Source: Turneriella parva DSM 21527 (GTDB taxonomy: Bacteria > Spirochaetota > Leptospiria > Turneriellales > Turneriellaceae). Taken from it: DNA of 64,000 nt. The translations under genes and the position numbers were made by a program. Below the pieces are notes generated by a model, which saw only the letters and a program-made list of their open reading frames with translations, was not told the origin of the DNA and searched no databases. The stretch is from positions 2,170,001 through 2,234,000 of the forward strand of contig NC_018020.1 in NCBI RefSeq assembly GCF_000266885.1, in the 5' to 3' direction. Shown here piece by piece: positions 33,042 to 42,315 of this stretch (positions within the stretch are counted from its first letter, which is position 1; each line of letters opens with the position of its first letter).

Positions 33042-36000
33042 TCAGCGCTTACGTTTTTTCTTTTTTTTGACCGGTTCTTCTTCGTCTTCGGCGAAACTCA
33101 CCGGTTGGTCTGCGGCCCCGACCGTCGAGATAACAGCCGGGCTGGCAGCAGGTGTGCCCGGCAAATTTCTGCGGCGCGTGAATATCATGGTATAGAGCGC
33201 AGGCAAGAGTAACGCGGTCAGCATCGTGGCGATGATTAATCCGCCGATCACAACACTGGCGAGGGGTTTCTGAACTTCAGAACCAAGCCCCGAGTTGATC
33301 GCCATCGGCAAGAAGCCGAGACCGGCAACGAGCGTCGTGATGACAACGGGGCGAAAGCGATCAAGCGTGCCCTCGAGAACGAGTTTCTTAACCGATTCGC
33401 CCGGAAATTTCTCCAACAGCTCGTCGTAGTGACTGACGAGCACCAGGCTGTTCAAAATCGCAATACCCATGAGGGCGATGAATCCGACACCTGCAGAGAT
33501 GCTGAAGTTCATACCCACAACGCTGAGCGTCAACACGCCGCCCACGATCGCGGTGGGTATGCCCATGAACACCAGCAGCGACTGGCGATAGCTGCCGAAA
33601 TAGCGTATCAACAGCAGAAAGATCGCCGCGAGTGTCAGCGGCACGATAATGCCAAGGCGCGCCTTGGCGCGCTGCAGGTTTTTGAACTGCCCGCCCCAGG
33701 TTATCTGGTAAAATTCTGGCAGCTTCAGTTCTTTGTTGATGGCAGCCTGCGCGTTCTTCACAAAGGTTTCAACGTCGATGTCGTCGAGGTTAATCGATAG
33801 GGCTGCGTAGCGCCGCCCCTGACTGCGCGCAATCGTTGAAACCTGATCGCGCTCCTCAATATTTGCGACCTTGTAGAGAGGCACGCTGCCACCGGCGTCG
33901 AGACCAACCGGAATATTGCGTATCTGTTTCACATCGTTGCGCAATTTCGGGTCGAGTCTTGTAATGATGGGAAAGCGGTAAGCGCCTTCATACAAGTTGC
34001 CTATCTTGTGCCCGCTCATCGCCATCTCGACGACCTTGTTGACGTCTTCAAGATCGAGGCCGTAATACGATATCTGGTTATAGTTCAGTTCGATATCGAG
34101 CACCGGACTTTTGGAAAGCGCGATAATGGGGTCTGACTGAACGCTTTCGACGCCCTTAATTTTTTCAATGATTGCCTTGCCCTGCGTTGAGATTTCAAAG
34201 AGTTTATCAAGATCAAGACCATAAATGCGCATGGTGACGTCAGCGCGAGAACCCTCGAGCATTTCATTGAAACGCATCTCAATCGGCTGCGTGCTTGAGG
34301 CCTCTTGTGCGCCGACAGACTTGTCTGACTCGATCGCATCTACCATTTCTTTATAGAGCGCTTCTTTAGTAATGGTTTTCCCATTTTTCTTGCGCCATTT
34401 CGAAGTGTCTTTTTCGAGGATTACAAACGTATCCGCAAAGAATACGCCTGCGGGGTCAGTCGCCGATTGCGGCGTACCAAAGCGGCTATAAACTTCTTTC
34501 ACTTCGGGAAAACTTGTAATGATATTATCCGACTTTTTCTGCGTAGCGAGTACCGCATCGAAACTCGAATATACGGGGCGGCTGAAGTTGATCACCATAT
34601 CGCCTTCGTTCAGCTGGGGAATAAAGTCACCGCCCATGCGAAAGAAAAGCCCAATCGAGATAACCGTCAGCGCCAAGGTCGGCAGAATAATCGGATACGG
34701 CCGGTTTAACGCAAATTTCAGCAGGGGTTCATAACCCTTGAGAATGTACTTCAGCAGCAGCGGTGTGCCATGGTGCGCACCATGCTCTCCCGGTTTAACC
34801 TTGAGCTTGAAGAACATGTAGCCCAAAACGGGCATGAGCACGATTGCTAAAAGCAGCGAGGCGAACATCGCCAGAAGCACAGTCTGCGCCATGGGCCGAA
34901 ACATTTTGCCCTCTACGCCCTCGAGTGCCAGCAGGGGAATAAAGACGCCCATGATGATTAGAAGAGCCGTGATGATCGGCCGCAATACCTCAAGCGAAGA
35001 TTCTAAAATCAGGTTTCGCTTGCGGTTGCCTTCAAGCGGCAGGGTGAAGTCGTGTTCTTCCATGCGCCTGATAATATTTTCGAACATGACCACAGAGCCG
35101 TCGACAAGCAGGCCGAAGTCGATGGCCCCGAGACTCATTAAGTTGCCCGAGACATTGAAGTAGTTCATGCCGATAACGGCAATGAGCATCGATATCGGTA
35201 TCGCGAGCGAGACGAGAATCGCGGCGCGCACATTGCCGAGAATCAGCATCAGCACGATGACGACAAAACCGGCGCCTTCTGCCAGGTTCTTGAAGACAGT
35301 CTTGACTGTCGCGTTGACGAGATAATCGCGTGAGTAGAGTGTCTTTACCTGCACATCTTGCGGCAGGTCGAGGTCTTTAAATGCCTCACCGATCGCAGCA
35401 GCCACATTTCGGCTGTTGGCACCCGCAAGCATCATAGGCATGCCGATGACGGCCTCTTGCCCGCGATAGGTTGCGCCGCCGAGCGGCTGCGGATGGTGAA
35501 TTGTGACTTCGCAGATTTCACCGAGCTTAATCGGTGCGCCAAAGAATGAGCGTTTTACCGGCACCTTGCGAATCTTGTCGAGGTCGGTGACGCGGCCGAG
35601 GGTACGAATGACTATCTGCTTTCCCTCGCGCTGAATGTAGCCGCCCCCGTAGTTTTCGCCGATGGTATTGAGTCTTTCTGCGACCTGTTCAATTGTCAGG
35701 CCATATTGTTCGAGCTTTTTGGTGTTGATATTAACATGAATTTCTTTTGGGTAGCCGCCGAACGTATCGACGTCGGCTACACCCTTAACACCCTTGAGCT
35801 GGCGTTTTATGACGTAATCCTGCACGGTACGCAGGTAGATGAGTCGGTCTTTCTCGGGCTTTTTTGCGAGTTCGCTGTCGGGCTTTGCTTCGACGACATA
35901 GAAGAATACCTCACCAAGCCCGGTTGAAAGCGGCGCGAGTTCGGGTACGATTCCCGGCGGCAGGCTGTCGGTTACCTGGTTGAGCCGCTCGCTAATCTGC

Positions 36001-36323
36001 TGGCGAGCCAGATAAATGTTCGCGTCTTCTTCGAAAACAATCGTGATGAGCGAAAGGCCGTATTTCGAGATCGAACGAATCTCTTCGACTTTCGGTATAC
36101 CCTGAAGTTCAGTTTCGATAATGTAGGTGACGGTTGCTTCGACCTTTTGCGGGTCGAGGGCCCCGGTTTTGGTAATCACCATTGACTGCACGTTGGTGAC
36201 GTCGGGCACCGCGTCGACTGGCAGCCGCAGCGCCGAAAAAACGCCGGCGATGCAGAGCATCGCAATCGCCCCCAGAACCAGCGGGCGGTTATGCAGCGAC
36301 CAATCAATGAGCCTGGAAAACAT
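33042..36323 (-). CDS. czcA: heavy-metal efflux RND pump (CzcA-like)
   Basis: A 1093-residue RND pump of the heavy-metal (HME) group, exporting divalent cations such as Zn, Co, Cd or Ni by proton antiport. The transmembrane segment DFGLLVDGSVVMFENIIRRM has the Asp-x5-Asp-x6-Glu spacing of the CzcA proton/metal relay (D402, D408, E415 in CzcA), which separates it from the Cu/Ag CusA type. Two large periplasmic domains follow the repeat layout expected (GAPIKLGEICEVTIHHPQPL, AGGSVPLYKVANIEERDQ). The tail is a Glu/Lys-rich cluster ending KKKKKRKR. A strong ribosome site (AAGGGG) precedes the ATG. It overlaps the TolC-like gene by 20 bases. No adaptor gene is present. Confidence 0.9.
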   Translation of the reverse strand: MFSRLIDWSLHNRPLVLGAIAMLCIAGVFSALRLPVDAVPDVTNVQSMVITKTGALDPQKVEATVTYIIETELQGIPKVEEIRSISKYGLSLITIVFEEDANIYLARQQISERLNQVTDSLPPGIVPELAPLSTGLGEVFFYVVEAKPDSELAKKPEKDRLIYLRTVQDYVIKRQLKGVKGVADVDTFGGYPKEIHVNINTKKLEQYGLTIEQVAERLNTIGENYGGGYIQREGKQIVIRTLGRVTDLDKIRKVPVKRSFFGAPIKLGEICEVTIHHPQPLGGATYRGQEAVIGMPMMLAGANSRNVAAAIGEAFKDLDLPQDVQVKTLYSRDYLVNATVKTVFKNLAEGAGFVVIVLMLILGNVRAAILVSLAIPISMLIAVIGMNYFNVSGNLMSLGAIDFGLLVDGSVVMFENIIRRMEEHDFTLPLEGNRKRNLILESSLEVLRPIITALLIIMGVFIPLLALEGVEGKMFRPMAQTVLLAMFASLLLAIVLMPVLGYMFFKLKVKPGEHGAHHGTPLLLKYILKGYEPLLKFALNRPYPIILPTLALTVISIGLFFRMGGDFIPQLNEGDMVINFSRPVYSSFDAVLATQKKSDNIITSFPEVKEVYSRFGTPQSATDPAGVFFADTFVILEKDTSKWRKKNGKTITKEALYKEMVDAIESDKSVGAQEASSTQPIEMRFNEMLEGSRADVTMRIYGLDLDKLFEISTQGKAIIEKIKGVESVQSDPIIALSKSPVLDIELNYNQISYYGLDLEDVNKVVEMAMSGHKIGNLYEGAYRFPIITRLDPKLRNDVKQIRNIPVGLDAGGSVPLYKVANIEERDQVSTIARSQGRRYAALSINLDDIDVETFVKNAQAAINKELKLPEFYQITWGGQFKNLQRAKARLGIIVPLTLAAIFLLLIRYFGSYRQSLLVFMGIPTAIVGGVLTLSVVGMNFSISAGVGFIALMGIAILNSLVLVSHYDELLEKFPGESVKKLVLEGTLDRFRPVVITTLVAGLGFLPMAINSGLGSEVQKPLASVVIGGLIIATMLTALLLPALYTMIFTRRRNLPGTPAASPAVISTVGAADQPVSFAEDEEEPVKKKKKRKR

Positions 36324-37599
36324 GGAGATCCCCTTTATAATCTGCGCTGTCGCCCATGAGATAAATCATTTGGGTAATGACGCGTACCAATTCAAGCTGT
36401 GTGGAATAATACGAGCTCAGAGCCTCATGTGTTTGCAGTTCGAGTTCAAGATACGAAAGCAGGTCGATGCGGCCGAGCTTCAGCTCGCGGTCGGCGAAGC
36501 GCATCTGGTTTTCAAGCGATGTAATTTTTTCAGAATCAAAATCATCGAAGAGTTTCTTTTTCTGCTGGTATTCGGCGTGCGCAGCCTTTGCGAGCTGCAC
36601 CACCTCGCGCCTGATATAGTGCTGCTCGGCCCGCGCCGCTTCGAGTTTCTTCTCGGCAGATTCAACACCGGCACGGTTGGCATTCAAGACTGGTATCGGT
36701 ACCGTCACCGCGCCGCCAAAGAACTGGTTGATACCCGGGTTCTCGAGGGCCTCTCTGCGGTAAAAAGCGCTCACCGATACATCGGGCAGCGGCACGCGTT
36801 TTTCGTACGAGACTTCGGCCTCAATGCGCGCAATCTCGCTCTGCTTTGCCTTGAGGCGGCGGTTACCCGTACGTACTTTTTCGAGGTAAGATTCGAGCGG
36901 CAGGTCTTTCAGATCGCTCAGCCACGGCGTCACAACCTTGACTTTTTCTTTCTGGTTCAGGTAGATATTCAGTTTCTGCCACGAACTTTCGGTTTCGGCG
37001 AGAGCCGTGTTGAGGCTTTTTTGCAAGGCGATCAGCTGGTTGTTCACGATATTGCGCTGAACTACCTTCGCTGGCGAGGCATAGGCCTGCGCCCTCATGT
37101 AAGTACGCATGAGAGACATGCGCTTAATGCGGTTGTTGATCTGCGAAGATCGCAGCTCTGCGATACTGAATGCATAGGCGTAGTATGCCGCCTCGAGCGT
37201 CAGCGACGAGGTGAGATCAAGACCCTCGAGCTGTTGCCTTTCGGCCTCGCGTTCGAAAACTTCGAGGCGCTTACCCATCTTGCCGGGAAAGTAAATGGGT
37301 TGCGTGACACGTAAGTCGTAAGTCATGTTGTTGTTCATCGTGTCTTTGAGGCGCCCGAGTTCGGCAGTCACGAGCGGGTTCTGCCAGGCAGTCGTCTGCC
37401 GCCCCTGAGCCTGCGTGCTCTCGATTTTCAGTTTTTGCGCGACGACGAGCTCGCTGTGCTCGCGTACCCGGGTTGCGATCTGCTCGAGAGTAAACTCGGT
37501 GCGCTCGTCGCTCTCTTCTTCAGCTTCAATCAGCTCTTGGCTTTGCACTGTCGCCAGCGGAAAAGTAATCAGAATCAACAGAACACGATAAAATCGCAT
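36304..37599 (-). CDS. czcC: TolC-family outer-membrane channel (CzcC-like)
   Basis: A 431-residue TolC-type protein with a signal peptide (MRFYRVLLILITFPLATVQS). The body has the two duplicated halves of OEP proteins, each with long amphipathic helices and short strands: FTLEQIATRVREHSELVVAQ, PLVTAELGRLKDTMNNNM, VTQPIYFPGKMGKRLEVFER (the hallmark FPGK), DVSVSAFYRREALENPGI and the helices LRAEQHYIRREVVQLAKAA. It forms the outer-membrane conduit for the RND pump that follows and overlaps it. Translational coupling is likely. Its start is an ATG 30 bases after the stop of the SDR-like gene. Confidence 0.85.
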   Translation of the reverse strand: MRFYRVLLILITFPLATVQSQELIEAEEESDERTEFTLEQIATRVREHSELVVAQKLKIESTQAQGRQTTAWQNPLVTAELGRLKDTMNNNMTYDLRVTQPIYFPGKMGKRLEVFEREAERQQLEGLDLTSSLTLEAAYYAYAFSIAELRSSQINNRIKRMSLMRTYMRAQAYASPAKVVQRNIVNNQLIALQKSLNTALAETESSWQKLNIYLNQKEKVKVVTPWLSDLKDLPLESYLEKVRTGNRRLKAKQSEIARIEAEVSYEKRVPLPDVSVSAFYRREALENPGINQFFGGAVTVPIPVLNANRAGVESAEKKLEAARAEQHYIRREVVQLAKAAHAEYQQKKKLFDDFDSEKITSLENQMRFADRELKLGRIDLLSYLELELQTHEALSSYYSTQLELVRVITQMIYLMGDSADYKGDLHVFQAH

Positions 37600-37629
37600 A
37601 TAGGCACTCCGGTAAAATTTGTTAGGGCG

Positions 37630-38391
37630 TTAACTCTTTAACGGGTCGAGGCCCACACCTTCAAAATAGCTTTTGTATTGCGGCCTGAAGCCCGTCGCGA
37701 AAAGTTTTTCAGCGCTGATGCGCCGTTTTTCGCCCTGAACTGCCTGAGGTGCTGCGAGACCCAGGCGCTGCAAAATGGCGCTTCGCCATTGGGGATTTCC
37801 ATCGTGAACGTTATAGATGCCCTTGAGCTTTCTTTCCGCTGCAAACTGTGCTGCGGCTGCGGCGTCATCGCGGTGAATAAAGTGTACCAATTTGTCCTCT
37901 GTGTATGCGCCGGCAGAGCTGCCATAAATCGGTCGCTCTGCACTGTATAGGCCCGCCAGGCGCAATACGCATGCATTCTGGCGGACCGCAATCGTTTCGG
38001 CATCGAGCAGAACTTCTGCCCGCTCTGAATGTTTCGACCCATCTTGTTCGGCATAGGTTCCCGTTTTTTCGGGGTAAACGGCAGTGCTCGAAATATAGAT
38101 GTACTCAGCAGCCTGCTGATTCTTCAGAAAATTTTGCTGCGCATCGCAATATGTCTTGCGGTAAAGGTCAGCGGATCGCATTCCCGGTGCGAGGCAGAAT
38201 ACAGCAAGGTCGAAATCCCCCCCCGGCAAATCTGGTGGCGACTGCATCAGATCACACTGAACAAATTTGATGCCAATGGTTTCAGGGCCGCGGGCGCTGC
38301 GGCGAATGACCGTCAGCTCGTAGCCACTCGCTCTGAGTCTTTCAGCAATGCGCTGCCCGAGAAAACCAAAGCCCGCGATGACAGCCTGCAT
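37630..38391 (-). CDS. NAD(P)-dependent epimerase/reductase-like SDR (YeeZ-type)
   Basis: About 253 residues from the ATG at 38391; the frame opens at 38469, inside the divergent murF region. It begins MQAVIAGFGFLGQRIAERLR, a G-x-G-x-x-G dinucleotide loop, has a YIYISSTAVYPEK serine/tyrosine segment of extended SDRs and IYNVHDGNPQWRSAILQRLG in the second half. YeeZ-like proteins are related to nucleotide-sugar epimerases. The active-site Tyr-x-x-x-Lys is not obvious (TGTYAEQDGSKHSERAE has Y-x6-K), so catalysis may be altered. It lies upstream of the czcCA pair on the same strand. Confidence 0.7.
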   Translation of the reverse strand: MQAVIAGFGFLGQRIAERLRASGYELTVIRRSARGPETIGIKFVQCDLMQSPPDLPGGDFDLAVFCLAPGMRSADLYRKTYCDAQQNFLKNQQAAEYIYISSTAVYPEKTGTYAEQDGSKHSERAEVLLDAETIAVRQNACVLRLAGLYSAERPIYGSSAGAYTEDKLVHFIHRDDAAAAAQFAAERKLKGIYNVHDGNPQWRSAILQRLGLAAPQAVQGEKRRISAEKLFATGFRPQYKSYFEGVGLDPLKS

Positions 38392-38467
38392 GAGGTTAGG
38401 GCCAATGTGCGAAGCAGGTCTACGAGAAAAAAGTGACGGAGCCTCTGCCAGAGCGAATCTGGCCCTC

Positions 38468-39859
38468 ATGTTCGCGGCGATCGATTATGACCTCTTCACC
38501 GTGCGCCGCGTTGTTGCCCCCGAGGCATTGCATCTCGACGCGCCGAATACGAAACTGACGTCGGTGACAACCTCTTCGCTCGAAGTCAAGGCGGGTTCGC
38601 TGTTTGTGCCGCTCGTCGATCGCCGTGACGGCCATGAATTCATCGCAGATGCCGTCGCGCGCGGGGCAGCGGCTTTTTTTCTGAAGCGAAATCATTCGGT
38701 GGCGAAAAAATTGCCGCAGCAACTTCTCAGCAAGGCGATTGTTGTGAGCGACCCGCTGAAGGCGCTGGGCGATCTGGCGCATTTTCATCGGTCAAGGTTC
38801 ACCCCGTTTGTCGTCGCCGTCACCGGTTCTAACGGCAAGACCACGACCAAAGAAATGCTCGCGCAGATGTTTAAGGCGGCCCTCGGCAAAGGTTTAATCA
38901 GCACCGAAAAAAATTACAACAACCACATCGGTGTGCCTTTCACGCTGTTGCGAATCGGTCGGGCGACCCGCGTCGCCGTCGTTGAAATGGGCATGAACCA
39001 TGCAGGTGAAATTGCCTACCTGTCGCGCCTTGCAGAGCCGCATGCGGCGGTCATCAGCAGCATCGGCCACGCGCACATTGAATTTCTCGGTTCACGGCGC
39101 GCGATCGCGGCTGCCAAAGCCGAAATACTTGAAGGCATGCAGAAAAAAGGGGGATTTCTCTACCTGCCTAAATCGGTCGCCGAAGCCGATGTTCTGGCTG
39201 CAGCCGCGAAAAGAGCGGGGGCGAAGGTCAAAAAAGTGGAGGCTTCACGAACTTCACGCCTGAAGATTCTTCATGTGTCGCCGAAAGGTTTTTTACTGCA
39301 ACTGGGCAAAGTGCAGACTCAATTCAGGCACGCGAACGCTGCCTGGCTGTCGAATCTGGCCCTAGCCACCGAAGTGGCTCTCGATGCGGGCATTGAAACA
39401 CAAAAGATTGCGCGCGCAATTTCGCTCTTCAGGCCGGCAGCCGGACGCATGCAACTTCGGCGCGGCCGATTGACCGTGATCGACGACGGGTATAATGCAA
39501 ACCCTGATTCGGCGATCGCGTCGATTGATTCGGCGATGCTGATATCGGGTAAAAACCCCGTGGTATGCGTATTCGGTGAATTCAAAGAACTCGGTAAGCA
39601 CAGCAAATCGTTGCACTCCCTGACCGGGCATGAGGCTGCCCTAAAAGGTGTCTCGGCTTTCTATGCGATGGGTGAAGATATGCGCCACGCGGTGCATGCG
39701 TTCAAAAAGGCATCTGCTGGTCGTGACAGCGCCTGGTTCGATCGCACCGACACCGCGGGTCTCGCGAAGGCGCTGCAGAAATATCCCCGTGGTACCGTCG
39801 TGCTCGTTAAGGGTTCGCGTTCGATGAAAATGGAAGAGATTGTCGATTTGCTGGTTTAA
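38468..39859 (+). CDS. murF: UDP-MurNAc-tripeptide--D-Ala-D-Ala ligase (MurF)
   Basis: About 463 residues from the ATG at 38468, where the conserved MurF N-domain begins (MFAAIDYDLFTVRRVV). It adds D-Ala-D-Ala to UDP-MurNAc-tripeptide in the cytoplasm, the last soluble step of peptidoglycan precursor synthesis, using ATP. Motifs: TGSNGKTTTKEMLAQ (P-loop, about 118-132), TEKNYNNHIGVPFTLLRI, VAVVEMGMNHAGEIAYLSRL, IDDGYNANPDSAIASID and VLVKGSRSMKMEEIV. The frame is open from 38348, but those 40 codons are overlapped by the divergent gene and do not match MurF. Its TAA overlaps the stop of the convergent rmlB by two bases (TTAA). Confidence 0.9.
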   Translation: MFAAIDYDLFTVRRVVAPEALHLDAPNTKLTSVTTSSLEVKAGSLFVPLVDRRDGHEFIADAVARGAAAFFLKRNHSVAKKLPQQLLSKAIVVSDPLKALGDLAHFHRSRFTPFVVAVTGSNGKTTTKEMLAQMFKAALGKGLISTEKNYNNHIGVPFTLLRIGRATRVAVVEMGMNHAGEIAYLSRLAEPHAAVISSIGHAHIEFLGSRRAIAAAKAEILEGMQKKGGFLYLPKSVAEADVLAAAAKRAGAKVKKVEASRTSRLKILHVSPKGFLLQLGKVQTQFRHANAAWLSNLALATEVALDAGIETQKIARAISLFRPAAGRMQLRRGRLTVIDDGYNANPDSAIASIDSAMLISGKNPVVCVFGEFKELGKHSKSLHSLTGHEAALKGVSAFYAMGEDMRHAVHAFKKASAGRDSAWFDRTDTAGLAKALQKYPRGTVVLVKGSRSMKMEEIVDLLV

Positions 39860-40881
39860 CTGTATTTTTTCAGGTACCACTCGACAGTCTTTTGGATGCC
39901 GCTTTCAAAGTTCTCGGCCGCTTTCCAGCCGAGTTGCGTTTCAATTTTTGTAGCGTCGATCGCATAACGGCGGTCATGCCCGGGCCGGTCTGCGACAAAT
40001 GAAATGAGTTCTTTATAGTGGCCGATTGCGAGGCCGCGCGAGCCTGGCGGGGCGACATGCTGCAGAATGTCAGTGATGGTACCGACGATCTGCAGATTAT
40101 TGCGCTCGTTTCGCCCGCCGATATTGTATGTTTCACCTGCTGCACCCTTATGAAATGCAAGGTCGATGCCGGAGCAATGGTCACGCACGTAGAGCCAGTC
40201 GCGCACGTTTTTGCCGTCGCCGTAAATTGGTATTTTCTCACCCGCGAGAGCCTTGCGAATAATCGTCGGTATCAGCTTCTCGTCGTGCTGGTGGGGCCCG
40301 TAGTTATTCGAGCAATTGGTGATCACGGCGTTCAGGCCATAGGTGTGAAACCAGGCGCGGGCTAAAAAATCACTCCCCGCTTTCGAAGCACTGTATGGGC
40401 TATTGGGGGCATAAGCTGTGTCTTCGCGAAAAAGGCCGGTGTCGCCGAGCGAACCATAAACTTCGTCGGTGCTCACATGCAAGAATCGACAGTGTTCTTT
40501 GCCGGGTTTTGGCTTAAACGGAGCATCGAGCCAGTGAGCGCGGGCTGCTTCAAGCAGCGACAACGTGCCCTTGACGTTCGTTTCGATAAAAACCGCCGGC
40601 CCTGAGATTGAATTATCGACATGCGACTCAGCGGCGAAATGGATAACGCCCGCAAAATCGTGTTTGGCAAACAAACTGAACAGAAGGTCTTTGTCGAGAA
40701 TGTCTCCCTGTACGAGCTCGTATCGGCTATCCGATTCAACTGCTGACAGATACTCGCGCTTCGCCGCGTAGGTCAGTTTATCGAGGTTCACAACGCGGTA
40801 GTCTTTGTATTTTTCCAAAAGATGCAGAATAAAGTTCGAACCGATAAACCCGGCGCCGCCGGTCACGAGAATATTTTTCAC
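39856..40881 (-). CDS. rmlB: dTDP-glucose 4,6-dehydratase
   Basis: About 341 residues of an extended SDR that converts dTDP-glucose to dTDP-4-keto-6-deoxyglucose. VTGGAGFIGSNFILHL (NAD loop), FAAESHVDNSISGP, FLHVSTDEVYGSL, the YSASKAGSD Tyr-x-x-x-Lys pair, and TNCSNNYGPHQ are diagnostic. The start is the GTG at 40881 (VKNILVTGG): an excellent AAGGAG site precedes it and it overlaps the rmlD stop as GTGA, while the longer frame to 40941 has none. It is the last gene of the rml set, coupled to rmlD. Confidence 0.9.
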   Translation of the reverse strand: MKNILVTGGAGFIGSNFILHLLEKYKDYRVVNLDKLTYAAKREYLSAVESDSRYELVQGDILDKDLLFSLFAKHDFAGVIHFAAESHVDNSISGPAVFIETNVKGTLSLLEAARAHWLDAPFKPKPGKEHCRFLHVSTDEVYGSLGDTGLFREDTAYAPNSPYSASKAGSDFLARAWFHTYGLNAVITNCSNNYGPHQHDEKLIPTIIRKALAGEKIPIYGDGKNVRDWLYVRDHCSGIDLAFHKGAAGETYNIGGRNERNNLQIVGTITDILQHVAPPGSRGLAIGHYKELISFVADRPGHDRRYAIDATKIETQLGWKAAENFESGIQKTVEWYLKKYS

Positions 40882-41774
40882 TTTTGAGCTCCTTCGATTT
40901 TCTTGTATGCGGCAACTGCATCGGCCAATGCTTCTCGCCATTCTCTGATTTCGAATTGAAAGTCGCGCGAGAACTTGCGGGGCCAGAGCGCGCTATAAGC
41001 GGGTCGTGGGGTGACCACCGGGTATTCGCTCGTTAAAATCGGGTCGATCGGAGTTTCGATTTCGGCGAGCGCAAGAATCGATTTCGCAAAATCGTACCAG
41101 GTTGTAACGCCGTAGTTGGCGAAGTGGTAGATGCTGATGCCCTGCGGCCTCTTGCCTGCAGACCACGTTTCGATCATTTTCCAGATGCCGCGCGCAAGAT
41201 CGGCCGCATACGTGGGCGACCCATGCTGGTCGGCGATGACCGTCAGTTTCGGTTTATCGGTACCCAGCCTGATCATCGTCTTCATGAAGTTTGCGCCGAA
41301 TTCAGAATAGAGCCACGCAGTGCGAACTATAGCCCCTTGCGCGCCCGAATGCATCAGCGCCGCTTCACCAGCCGCCTTGCTTTTAGCGTAAACACCGACA
41401 GGGTTCGGCTGCTGCTCTTCATCGATGGGGCGGTTGAAATCACCGTGAAAAAGAAAATCAGTTGAAACGTGAATCAGGTAAATGCCAAGGTCGCGGCAGA
41501 CAGTCGCCAGAGATTTGACGGCCATTTCATTTGCCAAAAAAGCTGCGGATTCTTCACGTTCTGCGAGATCAACCTTCGTGTAAGCCGCCGCATTGACCAC
41601 ATAGTCAACCGGGTTTGCCTCAAGATACGCCCGCAGCCGGGCTTCATCGCCGAGGTCAAGAGTCTCGCGAGAGGCATAATGGACGTCGGGCGCCGCAGGC
41701 TGCGTTCTTTTCAGGCAGGTGGCGAGTTGACCGCTACCTCCCGTGACAAGAATGCGCGGGCGGCTCTCAGGCAT
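40878..41774 (-). CDS. rmlD: dTDP-4-dehydrorhamnose reductase
   Basis: A 298-residue SDR performing the last step to dTDP-L-rhamnose with NADPH. LVTGGSGQLATCLKRT (dinucleotide loop), VNAAAYTKVDLAEREESAAF, STDFLFHGDFNRPIDEEQQP, YAKSKAAGE (Tyr-x-x-x-Lys) and VRTAWLYSEFGANFMKTMIRL are the standard RmlD elements. It overlaps rmlC by eight bases and rmlB by four, so the cluster is tightly coupled. dTDP-rhamnose feeds O-antigen or another surface polysaccharide. Confidence 0.9.
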   Translation of the reverse strand: MPESRPRILVTGGSGQLATCLKRTQPAAPDVHYASRETLDLGDEARLRAYLEANPVDYVVNAAAYTKVDLAEREESAAFLANEMAVKSLATVCRDLGIYLIHVSTDFLFHGDFNRPIDEEQQPNPVGVYAKSKAAGEAALMHSGAQGAIVRTAWLYSEFGANFMKTMIRLGTDKPKLTVIADQHGSPTYAADLARGIWKMIETWSAGKRPQGISIYHFANYGVTTWYDFAKSILALAEIETPIDPILTSEYPVVTPRPAYSALWPRKFSRDFQFEIREWREALADAVAAYKKIEGAQK

Positions 41775-42315
41775 GGGCGAAAAGCTCCGCGTCTTGCATC
41801 AGCGGCAGTGCCCTGTCTTTTTCTGAGGTCAAAAGTTCGTGTGGCTGCAGCTGCCAGTCAATCTTCAGGGCCGGGTCGTTATACAGAATGCCCCGCTCGT
41901 GTTCGCGCGAATAGAAATTATCGACCTTGTACTGAAAAATCGCCGTGTCTGAAAGCACCGCAAAGCCGTGTGCGAAACCACGGGGAACAAACAGCTGCTC
42001 GTGTTTTTGGTCGTCGAGCAGGTAACTGTAGACGCTGCCAAAATGCGGCGAAGATTTTCTGATATCGATCACGACATCGAGCACTTTACCGACCGCGACG
42101 CGCACGAGTTTTGCCTGGGCCATTTCACCAATCTGGTAGTGCAGGCCGCGCAAAACGCCGCGCGAAGACAGCGATTCGTTATCTTGAACGAACACGTCGT
42201 CGATACCCCATTTGTTTATGAATGTGTTTCTATTGTACGGCTCAAAGAAATAGCCACGGGCGTCACCGTGTACCTGCGGTGTGATCAGAATGGGTTTGGG
42301 GTACTTTAGCTCCAT
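41767..42315 (-). CDS. rmlC: dTDP-4-dehydrorhamnose 3,5-epimerase
   Basis: A 182-residue cupin that epimerises C3 and C5 of dTDP-4-keto-6-deoxyglucose. [17 protein letters not shown] is the start signature, [18 protein letters not shown] contains the catalytic His (GLHYQ), [16 protein letters not shown] and [22 protein letters not shown] the active-site Tyr/Lys region. The length is usual. It overlaps rmlA by ten bases and rmlD by eight. Confidence 0.9.
   Translation of the reverse strand: MELKYPKPILITPQVHGDARGYFFEPYNRNTFINKWGIDDVFVQDNESLSSRGVLRGLHYQIGEMAQAKLVRVAVGKVLDVVIDIRKSSPHFGSVYSYLLDDQKHEQLFVPRGFAHGFAVLSDTAIFQYKVDNFYSREHERGILYNDPALKIDWQLQPHELLTSEKDRALPLMQDAELFAHA

Noticed and set aside
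36127-37314. Long plus-strand open frame of 395 codons opposite the TolC-like and RND genes
   Set aside because: It runs antisense to two clearly coding genes, and its residues show no domain or signal; typical of mid-GC codon bias.
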